Shown piece after piece: positions 1 to 5,366 of a stretch of 6,135 bases of DNA. A program made the position numbers and the translations under genes. This DNA is from JAGQNK01 sp964573155. Its GTDB lineage: Bacteria > Patescibacteriota > Saccharimonadia > Saccharimonadales > JAGQNK01. The stretch covers positions 1-6,135 of the forward strand of contig CAZNIN010000029.1 of the NCBI GenBank assembly GCA_964573155.1, in the 5' to 3' direction. Every line of letters starts with the position of its first letter. Positions within the stretch are counted from its first letter, which is position 1. The notes beneath the pieces are model-generated. The model had not been told where the DNA came from. It saw only the letters and a program-made list of their open reading frames with translations, and ran no database searches.

Positions 1-174
1 TTAACCTGGGAAGAAGTTCAGGGTCTCATACGCCACTCATATGACCTCGTCGCAAACATCGAGCAAAGACTAAAGCTCCGGGTCTACGCCAATCAATATA
101 GATGCGTTTCGATACTGTGTTTCAAGTGTTTCTTTGAGTTTTTTGCTCACGGTCGTTTTATATGCGGTATTTAG
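1..174 (+). CDS. C-terminal fragment of a putative MmcQ/YjbR-family protein (partial, 5' end outside window)
   Basis: Frame 1 is open from the first base to a TAG at 172-174, giving 57 residues. The first part contains the stretch WEEVQGLIRHSYDLV, which resembles the C-terminal helix of MmcQ/YjbR (CyaY-like fold) proteins, where a Leu-Ile...Ser-Tyr-x-Leu-Val pattern ends the domain. That is recognition from memory, based on a short stretch. The remainder, after about residue 24, is rich in Cys, Phe and Tyr and does not look like natural coding sequence. It is exactly codon-for-codon antisense to the end of the minus-strand gene that stops at 70-72, so the tail may be a run-on caused by loss of an earlier stop or by a base error near 65-75. 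The function of this family is not well defined. Family assignment is tentative. Confidence 0.45.
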   Translation, partial: LTWEEVQGLIRHSYDLVANIEQRLKLRVYANQYRCVSILCFKCFFEFFAHGRFICGI

Positions 175-654
175 TTTTTTCTGGTAGTCCCCCAGCTGTG
201 CCTGGATGAATTCCATATATTCTTGGTCAAAGCGGTTGTTTTGGGTTGCCTGAGTAAGCAGCTGATCGGTTTTAGGGTTTTTGCTGGCTTTAGGCATCTT
301 CACTTTCTGTGCTTTGAGTGCGGCAGCAAGGGCTGATTGGTCGCTGCGTAGGCTGAGCTTGGTGGTGATAGCCAAATTGCGGGCGTCAGAGCTCTGCGCT
401 TCCTTAAGCGCTACGTCAGAAACTCGGATGAGCTCACTTTGCAAAGAAGCGACAGCCAGCAGATGATCTTTGTTAGTCGGTCCACTGTTCATCATCGAGG
501 CGATGATGCTTATCAGAATTAGCAGGATAAGCAGTGCTCCGCCACCAATAAGGGCAAGCTGTTTTTTGCTCATACTGGCAAATCGAGAAACACCGCTTGG
601 TCTCTGGGGAAGTTGCGGGTTGGTGATGAAATCGTATTGATTGTCTGGCTGCAT
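70..654 (-). CDS. Single-pass membrane protein of unknown function, 194 aa
   Basis: I do not recognise a named family, although it resembles uncharacterised single-helix proteins of Saccharibacteria. The first 32 residues are polar and Pro/Gln-rich and include a basic patch (SMSKKQ) that should stay in the cytoplasm. Residues about 33-53 form one strongly hydrophobic helix (ALIGGGALLILLILISIIAS). The remaining 140 residues are helical in composition, Lys/Gln/Ala-rich and free of Cys, and probably form an extracytoplasmic coiled-coil or helical-bundle domain. There is no lipobox and no obvious signal-peptidase site, so it is more likely a signal-anchored protein than a secreted one. The ATG at 654 is preceded by AGGAAAG at a usable distance and by a perfect TATAAT box (666-671). 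It is transcribed divergently from the 718 promoter, and its 3' end runs 105 bp into the convergent partial gene at the left edge. Confidence 0.8.
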   Translation of the reverse strand: MQPDNQYDFITNPQLPQRPSGVSRFASMSKKQLALIGGGALLILLILISIIASMMNSGPTNKDHLLAVASLQSELIRVSDVALKEAQSSDARNLAITTKLSLRSDQSALAAALKAQKVKMPKASKNPKTDQLLTQATQNNRFDQEYMEFIQAQLGDYQKKLNTAYKTTVSKKLKETLETQYRNASILIGVDPEL

Positions 655-665
655 AACTTTCCTAC

Positions 666-671
666 ATTATA
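666..671 (-). promoter_or_regulatory. -10 box for the 194-aa membrane protein gene
   Basis: On the minus strand the hexamer is TATAAT, a perfect match to the sigma-70 -10 consensus. Only 11 bases separate it from the ATG at 654, so transcription would begin about 4-6 bases before the start codon. No good -35 is visible 16-18 bp upstream (about 688-695). The short AGGAAAG between box and ATG could still act as a ribosome site if transcription starts slightly earlier than usual. Confidence 0.55.
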
Positions 672-717
672 ACCACAACAGAAACGAGAAGGTAGTGCTA
701 AATACGACGCGAGATAA

Positions 718-746
718 TTGACAAAAAAGCACAAGCGTGTTACAAT
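718..746 (+). promoter_or_regulatory. Sigma-70 promoter P1 (TTGACA-17-TACAAT, extended -10)
   Basis: The -35 box TTGACA (718-723, perfect consensus) is separated by 17 bp from TACAAT (741-746, five of six). The bases TGT directly before the -10 make it an extended -10 (TGn). Start of transcription is expected near 753. It faces the small membrane protein and the acidic protein downstream. A near-identical promoter lies at 1766-1794, and the conservation covers the whole spacer, which sigma factor alone would not require. Confidence 0.85.
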
Positions 747-761
747 GTATGCATTGGCTGA
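718..761 (+). repeat. Promoter-associated repeat, copy 1 of 2
   Basis: These 44 bases align without gaps to 1766-1809 with 39 identities. The first 25 bases (the -35 box, the spacer with its GCACAAGCGTGT core, and the first two bases of the -10) are identical. The last 19 carry five differences. The element includes CAATG-TATG-CATTG (743-756), an inverted repeat over the -10 and start region. No coding similarity continues beyond the element, so this is a shared control region, not a gene duplication. Confidence 0.85.
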
Positions 762-782
762 AAAACAAAAATTGTACTTCAA

Positions 783-808
783 GGACCGGTCAGCCGAACA
801 AACGGTCC
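783..808 (+). other. Possible hairpin in the P1 leader
   Basis: GGACCG (783-788) is the exact complement of CGGTCC (803-808), with a 14-base loop. It would lie in the untranslated leader, about 30 bases after the predicted transcription start and upstream of both candidate starts of the small membrane protein. No U-run follows, so it is not a terminator. A six-pair stem with a long loop is modest evidence. Confidence 0.3.
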
Positions 809-880
809 CCACAGAAAGAATAAAAAATGCACGCACTTTATCTGCACGCAAAGCTCGCCCTCTACGCAAGGCAGTTATAT

Positions 881-1030
881 ATGTCCGAAGTTACTCGTGG
901 TATTGCTTTTGTGCTTATCGCAGACTTGGTGGTCTCATTGATGCTCAAGCGGATAGAACGACACCGTCGCCGACTCGCAAGGCAGCTAACGGAAAAGCGG
1001 GATACTCTTTATGCACGAGCGAGGGCCTAA
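881..1030 (+). CDS. Small basic single-pass membrane protein, 49 aa (alternative start at 827, 67 aa)
   Basis: No family recognised. From the ATG at 881 the product has a short polar N-terminus, one hydrophobic helix (GIAFVLIADLVVSLML, residues about 7-22), and then a strongly basic tail rich in Arg and Lys (KRIERHRRRLARQ) to the end. By the positive-inside rule the tail should face the cytoplasm, with the N-terminus outside. I prefer 881 because AAGG (868-871) sits nine bases upstream, whereas the in-frame ATG at 827 has only a weak AGAAAG and adds 18 residues rich in Leu, Ala, Tyr and His. The gene follows promoter P1, and its last 20 bases overlap the start of the acidic 195-aa gene, which suggests translational coupling. 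A basic membrane tail beside an acidic soluble partner is suggestive but unproven. It could also be a spurious ORF. Confidence 0.5.
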   Translation: MSEVTRGIAFVLIADLVVSLMLKRIERHRRRLARQLTEKRDTLYARARA

Positions 1031-1753
1031 CCATAGTGGCGACACCGATCCCACGACAGCTGATATTCTCTATGATGCAATTCAGGGAACTGTCGAAAAG
1101 CTTGGCCCTTTAGCCCGAGATCGTCACATTACTGACCATCTCGCAAATAGTGATGAAGTTGACGAAAGCTTCGTAGGCTTTGCCGAAGGAGAGCAAGCGT
1201 TTTCTTTCGGATTCCACGTAGATGAAGCAGATCGAGCTACGCTCTATAGCTTGATTGCCGAGCCAGGGTATTCAGAAATAGGTTTATTGTTGTGGAAAGG
1301 AAACGAACCAATAGAGTTTGATACAGAACCGGAAAATGTAACGGACAATTTGTATGTCGCCGTTCTTTTGGAGGGACAAACTCCGTTTCTCGCAAAATAC
1401 GACGATATCGATGGCTACCTTTCGGCCGAAGAAGGCAGGACGGTTCCGCATGCATCAAAGATGGCAGGCGCCGAGCATTTTCTTGAAATGGCGAAACATG
1501 GCCAAGCGACAATGCGGTTACTAGATGATGGCGCCTCTGCAGAATTACNNNNNNNNNNNNNNNNNNNNNNNNNNNNNNNNNNNNNNNNNNNNNNNNNNNN
1601 NNNNNNNNNNNNNNNNNNNNNNNNNNNNNNNNNNNNNNNNNNNNNNNNAAACATGGCCAAGCGACAATGCGGTTACTAGATGATGGCGCCTCTGCAGAAT
1701 TACTCGAGGCATTATCCGACCCCGCTCTCCAAGAATATGTGACATCAGACTAG
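1011..1753 (+). CDS. Acidic soluble protein of unknown function, 195 aa after removal of an artefactual gap
   Basis: No family recognised. The frame opens at ATG 1011 and runs into 100 Ns (1549-1648). The 55 bases before the Ns (1494-1548) are repeated exactly after them (1649-1703). Merging the two copies keeps the frame, adds the ending LLEALSDPALQEYVTSD and stops at TAG 1751-1753, giving 588 nt and 195 residues. Read literally across the Ns, the frame is shifted and the protein appears broken, so any automatic call here is unreliable. The protein is acidic and has no hydrophobic helix or signal peptide. It contains alternating beta-like segments (QAFSFGFHV, EIGLLLW, NLYVAVLL) and a helical C-terminus, so it is probably a compact cytoplasmic alpha/beta protein. 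Its start overlaps the small membrane protein by 20 bp, and both follow promoter P1. No terminator separates it from promoter P2. Confidence 0.75.
1549..1648. other. Assembly gap of exactly 100 Ns
   Basis: This is a run of 100 unknown bases, the conventional length scaffolders insert for a gap of unknown size. Because the flanks repeat each other exactly for 55 bases, the true gap is most likely negative: the contigs overlap, and nothing is missing. Confidence 0.97.
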
Positions 1754-1765
1754 TCGAGTATAAAG

Positions 1766-1794
1766 TTGACAAAAAAGCACAAGCGTGTTAATAT
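1766..1794 (+). promoter_or_regulatory. Sigma-70 promoter P2 (TTGACA-17-TAATAT)
   Basis: TTGACA (1766-1771) is followed by the same 17-bp spacer as in P1 and by TAATAT (1789-1794). TGT again precedes the -10, giving an extended -10 that can compensate for the weaker hexamer. Transcription is expected to start near 1801, about 50 bases before the ATG at 1850. The -35 begins only 12 bp after the stop of the 195-aa gene, so the 110-aa gene may be transcribed both from P2 and by read-through from P1. Confidence 0.8.
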
Positions 1795-1809
1795 GTATAC
1801 ATCGACTGA
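1766..1809 (+). repeat. Promoter-associated repeat, copy 2 of 2
   Basis: This is the partner of 718-761 (39 of 44 identical, no gaps). Here the dyad over the -10/start region is the perfect palindrome ATGTATACAT (1793-1802). In copy 1 the symmetric arms are instead CAATG and CATTG around the same centre. Base changes that shift which positions pair but keep a dyad are compatible with an operator, but two copies are too few to prove it. Confidence 0.8.
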
Positions 1810-1849
1810 CAAATATCAAAACTAAAAATAAAAAGGTACGAAATTAATC

Positions 1850-2182
1850 ATGAGTGAATTATATCCTCGATTCGAAGCTGATAGAGAAGCAGAAAATGCT
1901 TCAGCAGATGCCTGGAAAGAACAGTATGGTATCGATGACAGCGCAGAAACTCCGATAGCTAGCACGGAACCAGTTGTGAAGGCCGAGTTTCCGCACACAG
2001 CGGCCGATGAGCAATTCAACAAACAAATGGCTAGTCATGACATAGCGGTCAGTGATGAGAATACGGGTCCTCAGGCTGTCGAAGTTGTCGTGGGTACGCC
2101 CAATGGTATTCCAGCTGACGCGGGTGAGTTGCCGGTGCCAGCACCAGTGGATGAGGAACCAAAGACTCCTGTCGGTGTCTAA
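1850..2182 (+). CDS. Very acidic, probably disordered protein of unknown function, 110 aa
   Basis: No family recognised. By hand count there are 23 Asp/Glu against 6 Lys/Arg. The sequence is rich in Ala, Pro, Val and Thr, has no Cys, no hydrophobic helix and no signal peptide. The first half is helix-prone (RFEADREAENASADAWKEQY). The C-terminal 30 residues are Pro- and Gly-rich (ELPVPAPVDEEPKTPVGV) and look unstructured. ATG 1850 is chosen because it follows AAAAGG (1831-1836) by about 13 bases and begins about 50 bases after the predicted P2 start. That ribosome site is loosely spaced. The gene is monocistronic from P2 and ends 20 bp before an intrinsic terminator. Promoter, frame and terminator together make it a credible real gene despite its low complexity. 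It might be a binding partner or linker-type protein, but nothing visible assigns a role. Confidence 0.7.
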   Translation: MSELYPRFEADREAENASADAWKEQYGIDDSAETPIASTEPVVKAEFPHTAADEQFNKQMASHDIAVSDENTGPQAVEVVVGTPNGIPADAGELPVPAPVDEEPKTPVGV

Positions 2183-2202
2183 TACAGGACTTTAGGTTAT
2201 AC

Positions 2203-2232
2203 AGAGAGTCGCAGATTTTTGCGGCTCTTTTG
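2203..2232 (+). terminator. Intrinsic terminator after the 110-aa gene
   Basis: AGAGTCGCA (2205-2213) pairs with TGCGGCTCT (2220-2228) in nine pairs with one G-T wobble, closing a six-base loop (GATTTT). The stem is followed by TTTTGTATTTTT. Outer A-T and G-T pairs can extend it to 2203 and 2230. It works for the + strand. In the minus direction the hairpin is not followed by a T-run, so it would not obviously stop the convergent MFS transcript. Confidence 0.88.
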
Positions 2233-2254
2233 TATTTTTATTGTTGGAACATGT

Positions 2255-2270
2255 TATCCGCATACGGATA
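2255..2270. repeat. Short perfect inverted repeat past the MFS gene stop
   Basis: TATCCG (2255-2260) and CGGATA (2265-2270) are exact complements around the four bases CATA. It sits four bases past the stop codon of the minus-strand transporter. No T-run follows directly in the minus direction, so it would act at most as a stabilising 3' hairpin and not as a standard terminator. Confidence 0.35.
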
Positions 2271-2273
2271 CGC

Positions 2274-3461
2274 TTATGGGCTGACGGACAACGTTTTACG
2301 CATTGTTATGTAGAACGGAATGCTTGCGACACCTGCGCCAAGTGCGATCACTGCAAAACCGCTCTGCATGCCAAAAACATCTATGGCTGTTGCGACGACT
2401 ACTGGCAGCCAGATGCGGTGTATAGATATGGATGTATTCATTGATGACAGAAGGGTCGCTTTGTAGGAAACGGCAAATCTTTTCAAAAGCAGGTCTTGGT
2501 ATATTATCTTTCGATATCGCCAAAAGCTTATGCCAACGATAACGCCAGGTATTGCGAGCCAGACCGAACCGGTTGCAAAGAGTGCAGTTGAAACTACAAG
2601 CAGCAGGCAGTCAAGTATGGCGTAATACTTTGGTCCAAGCTTCTCGAGCTTGTGGTAGTAGAGGCCAAGTATGGCGCCTAACAAACTGCCAGCCGAAAAT
2701 ACCCAACCCAGCAATGCGGGATTGAGACCAAACTCTTTGAGGGCGACATTCTGAAAGTCGGAAGTAGCGACCCACAACGCCCCGACTAGGCCGAAGCTTA
2801 TGGCGAAGGCTGCTAGCTGTTTGTGCTGTTTTAGTTTCGCAATACGCTCGAGAATCGGGACCTTTTTCTTATCAAGCTCCGCCGTGGCTTTTTGTTTTGG
2901 CATATCTTTCATGAGCAGACCTACGACCAAGAGTATCGCGTAGGCTGCGGTGCCAATGAGGAACGGCAAACGCACGTCGATTGCGTAGGTGAGCGGCACA
3001 AGACCAACGAGCGCTGTATTAATAAGGAGCGACATCGATTGTGCCCGGCTTGTCACTTTGACATAGTCTCTATCTCTTTTTAGAAAGACGAGCGAATCAT
3101 GCAGCAGCGCCTCTCCGGCGCCCACGAGAAAAGCGTATCCGATTGCTTCCAGGGTGATCCCGAAAAACACACCAAACTTGTTTTGAACAAGTACATACAC
3201 GAGTGTTGAAATGATGTTGCATACGGCAGCAATTCGAAGGCTAGTTGCTCGTCCGTATTTGTCCGCAAATACTCCCGATGGAACTTCAAAGATGAGACCT
3301 ATTGCCGCGAAATACGAACCGAGCAGCCCGAGGTCATTAATTGTGAGGCCGGATACATCTACGAAATAGATGGCAGAGAGGGGTAGAAATACTCGTTTGG
3401 CGAAAATCCGTACAAAAGTGTAGAGCCGGATGTTTCTTGCGGCAGCGGTTTTTGTCTCCAT
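2274..3461 (-). CDS. Major facilitator superfamily (MFS) transporter, 395 aa
   Basis: This is a polytopic inner-membrane secondary transporter, probably an exporter or uptake carrier of unknown substrate. The product has roughly 11-12 hydrophobic segments, with a Lys-rich central loop at about 180-215 (KDMPKQKA...LDKKK) separating two six-helix halves. Residues 63-75 read GVFADKYGRATSL, the MFS motif A of the loop between helices 2 and 3, including the conserved Asp67 and Gly-Arg. The sequence GAGEALLHDSL in the first half and YKATLLSSMN in the second are typical of a common drug-efflux-like MFS group (family knowledge). I chose the METKTAAARNIRLY start at 3461. The longer frame to 3662 adds 67 residues that overlap dnaG antisense and cross the promoter region. 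There is no Shine-Dalgarno, but a TATACT box lies ten bases upstream. It diverges from dnaG and converges on the 110-aa gene. Confidence 0.88.
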   Translation of the reverse strand: METKTAAARNIRLYTFVRIFAKRVFLPLSAIYFVDVSGLTINDLGLLGSYFAAIGLIFEVPSGVFADKYGRATSLRIAAVCNIISTLVYVLVQNKFGVFFGITLEAIGYAFLVGAGEALLHDSLVFLKRDRDYVKVTSRAQSMSLLINTALVGLVPLTYAIDVRLPFLIGTAAYAILLVVGLLMKDMPKQKATAELDKKKVPILERIAKLKQHKQLAAFAISFGLVGALWVATSDFQNVALKEFGLNPALLGWVFSAGSLLGAILGLYYHKLEKLGPKYYAILDCLLLVVSTALFATGSVWLAIPGVIVGISFWRYRKIIYQDLLLKRFAVSYKATLLSSMNTSISIHRIWLPVVVATAIDVFGMQSGFAVIALGAGVASIPFYITMRKTLSVSP

Positions 3462-3471
3462 GTTACAAACA

Positions 3472-3477
3472 AGTATA
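3472..3477 (-). promoter_or_regulatory. Candidate -10 box of the MFS gene (TATACT)
   Basis: On the minus strand TATACT matches the -10 consensus at five of six positions, with TATG directly before it. Ten bases separate it from the ATG at 3461. If used, it would give a leaderless or near-leaderless mRNA, consistent with the lack of a Shine-Dalgarno. No convincing -35 lies 16-18 bp upstream. A perfect TTGACA (3522-3527, minus strand) is too far away to pair with it. Confidence 0.4.
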
Positions 3478-3500
3478 CATACTGCGACGTCTATTATCCG

Positions 3501-3525
3501 GACAGTTCGCGAGACATGAACTGTC
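3501..3525. promoter_or_regulatory. Perfect 8+8 inverted repeat, candidate operator between MFS gene and dnaG
   Basis: GACAGTTC (3501-3508) and GAACTGTC (3518-3525) are exact reverse complements around nine bases. The half-site centres are 17 bp apart, which is wider than one helical turn. It lies in the 130-bp divergent spacer, 15-39 bp upstream of the dnaG -10, so a bound protein would cover the dnaG -35 region. It could also act on the MFS promoter. The regulator is not identifiable from this window. Confidence 0.5.
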
Positions 3526-3539
3526 AAATTTGCATATTT

Positions 3540-3545
3540 TACAAT
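3540..3545 (+). promoter_or_regulatory. Candidate -10 box of the dnaG(-rpoD) promoter (TACAAT)
   Basis: TACAAT matches five of six consensus positions and is the same hexamer as in promoter P1. The corresponding -35 region (about 3516-3522, ATGAACT) is poor and falls within the right arm of the inverted repeat. This suggests either activator dependence or a weak core promoter. The leader to the ATG at 3592 would be about 40 bases. Confidence 0.5.
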
Positions 3546-3591
3546 CTGTTTCCTAGCTCGTATCTTCTCTCCGGTGTAAACTGGACCGTAT

Positions 3592-5340
3592 ATGGATGCG
3601 GTAGAGGAAGTCAAAAGCCGGTTGGCGATCGAGGACGTGATCAGCGAATACGTCCAGCTCAAGCGTGCTGGCCGTAACTACAAAGGCCTCAGTCCTTTTA
3701 GCGCCGAAAAAACACCGAGTTTCATGGTTAGTCCAGAGAAACAGATATGGCATGACTTTTCGTCGGGCAAGGGCGGAGATGTGTTCAGCTTCGTCATGGA
3801 GCTGGAAGGACTCGATTTCAAAGGGGCATTGGATCACCTGGCGCGCAAAGCGGGCGTGGATTTGGTTCAATACCAGACCGGTCGAAATGCAGATGTTGGT
3901 AAGACAAAAGAGAGGTTATACGAGGCTCACGAGCTAGCAGCCAAATTTTACCAAGCGCAGTTCAAACAGAACAAATCTGCGCTCGACTATATATTCCAAA
4001 AGCGCAAATTCACCAAAGAAGTCGCGCTGGCCTTTCGGATTGGTTATTCACCCAATAACGGCACAGCGCTGCTAGATTTCCTCAAGAAAAAAGGCTTTAC
4101 CGAAGCAGAGCTGACTAAGGCTGGCCTGGCGACAAAACGTTACCGTGGGGCGAGTGATATGTTTCGCGGTCGGATTCAAATTCCACTTATGGACGCACAG
4201 GGCAGAATCGTTGGTTTTACTGCACGGCTTCTAGAAGATATGCCAAATGCGCCAAAATATCTGAATACCCCGCAGACACTTCTGTATGACAAGGGCCGAC
4301 ATGTATATGGTTTGCATCTTGCCAAGGAAGGTATACGACGCTCTGGTTATGCGGTGGTTGTCGAAGGAAATCTGGACGTCATTGCAAGTCATCAAGCTGG
4401 CATTACACAGGTGGTCGCGACGGCTGGCACGGCGATGACCGAAATGCACCTGAAAGCACTGAATCGCTTTACGGGCGACATACGGCTGGCGTTCGATCAG
4501 GACCGAGCTGGTCTGGCGGCTGCCGAACGGGCGATTCCAATAGCCGGCAAAGTGGGCGTTAACTTAAGCATGATTACCGTACCGGAAGGCAAGGATCCAG
4601 ACGAGCTGGTCAAGAAAGACCCTGGTTTGTGGCGGAAAGTTATTGAAGACCAGCAATATGCGGTGGACTGGCTCATGGATCGCTATGCCGCCCAGCTTGA
4701 TCTTACAACTGCAATTGGCAAGCGTCAGTTCAGCGATGTGGTGCTTAGAGTTGTTCGCCAACTGCCGGACCAGGTTGAGCAAGATCATTATATTGGTGAA
4801 ATTGCTAAACGTGCCGGCGTCAGCCGGGATGCGCTTGAACAAAAAATGCGTTCAGGCAGTGTCCGTGAGCCGACCCGTCTGAAGAAAGGACGGGTCGCAC
4901 CACAGCCGCTCGATCCGGTGCAGATTGACAGAACTAAGACGCAGGATCAGTTCATGGCGCTCGTTTTAATGCAGCCGGCGCTTCGCCATTACCTCAAGCC
5001 CATCACGTATGATATGTTGCCGAATGAAAAGGCACATCAACTGCTACGATTCTTACAGGATAACCCACAGTTTGCTGGTGATCCTAAAGAGGCCGAAGCC
5101 TTGAATGACGTTGCAGATTATGTTAAAATTCTTGGATTACAGTTCGATGAATTATATCGACGCCACGAGCTACTGGAGCTTCGCAATGAAGCCGCTCGAT
5201 TGCAGGAAAAACTGATAAAACAATACGTCCAAGCAAAAAAACAGCCGATAACCGCAGCCCTGACGCATGCCGAAGGCGATGAGCTTAAGCGTTTGCTGGA
5301 AGAGGCCAAAGAACTCGATAGGTTACTAAAGAGGCTTTAA
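3592..5340 (+). CDS. dnaG: DNA primase DnaG, with all four zinc ligands of the zinc-binding domain substituted
   Basis: DnaG synthesises RNA primers at the replication fork with the replicative helicase. At 582 residues it has the usual family length. The N-terminal domain keeps the fold signature (GLSPFSAEKTPSF, KQIWHDFSSGKGGDVFSF), but the expected Cys-x2-His...Cys-x2-Cys ligands are Ser34, Ser37, Asp55 and Ser58. The polymerase core has YLNTPQTLLYDKGR (223-236). The TOPRIM metal site is intact: Glu258 and Asp262 in EGNLDV, and Asp302 and Asp304 in FDQDRAG. The C-terminal part (about 450-582) is helical and charged, where the helicase-binding domain should lie. ATG 3592 is the first possible start, since an in-frame TAA lies at 3577-3579. 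Its ribosome site is weak (GGA at 3583). rpoD follows 106 bp downstream, and the divergent neighbour is an MFS transporter. The identity is secure; the consequence of losing zinc is inferred. Confidence 0.97.
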   Translation: MDAVEEVKSRLAIEDVISEYVQLKRAGRNYKGLSPFSAEKTPSFMVSPEKQIWHDFSSGKGGDVFSFVMELEGLDFKGALDHLARKAGVDLVQYQTGRNADVGKTKERLYEAHELAAKFYQAQFKQNKSALDYIFQKRKFTKEVALAFRIGYSPNNGTALLDFLKKKGFTEAELTKAGLATKRYRGASDMFRGRIQIPLMDAQGRIVGFTARLLEDMPNAPKYLNTPQTLLYDKGRHVYGLHLAKEGIRRSGYAVVVEGNLDVIASHQAGITQVVATAGTAMTEMHLKALNRFTGDIRLAFDQDRAGLAAAERAIPIAGKVGVNLSMITVPEGKDPDELVKKDPGLWRKVIEDQQYAVDWLMDRYAAQLDLTTAIGKRQFSDVVLRVVRQLPDQVEQDHYIGEIAKRAGVSRDALEQKMRSGSVREPTRLKKGRVAPQPLDPVQIDRTKTQDQFMALVLMQPALRHYLKPITYDMLPNEKAHQLLRFLQDNPQFAGDPKEAEALNDVADYVKILGLQFDELYRRHELLELRNEAARLQEKLIKQYVQAKKQPITAALTHAEGDELKRLLEEAKELDRLLKRL

Positions 5341-5366
5341 TACATCTACTAATTAATATTTTTCAT

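Noticed and set aside
866..985. Ten-base repeat CGCAAGGCAG at 866-875 and 976-985
   Set aside because: It is too short, has only two copies, and lies within or beside one small coding frame. Chance is an adequate explanation.
718..1113. 131-aa + strand open frame beginning in the P1 promoter
   Set aside because: Its first codon is the -35 TTG and its first ATG lies at the -10, so it cannot be translated from P1 mRNA. The same frame in the second copy of the element closes after about ten codons. It also overlaps two better frames.
1494..1703. True 55-bp direct repeat within the acidic gene
   Set aside because: Both copies abut the Ns exactly, and merging them restores the frame. An assembly overlap explains it better than biological duplication.
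2203..2270. Bidirectional terminator shared by the 110-aa gene and the MFS gene
   Set aside because: Neither the 2203-2230 hairpin nor the 2255-2270 hairpin is followed by a T-run in the minus direction, so only the + strand function is supported.
3462..3662. 67-residue N-terminal extension of the MFS transporter
   Set aside because: It would run antisense through the dnaG start and the shared promoter region. Its sequence is not membrane-protein-like, and the MFS fold begins properly after the ATG at 3461.
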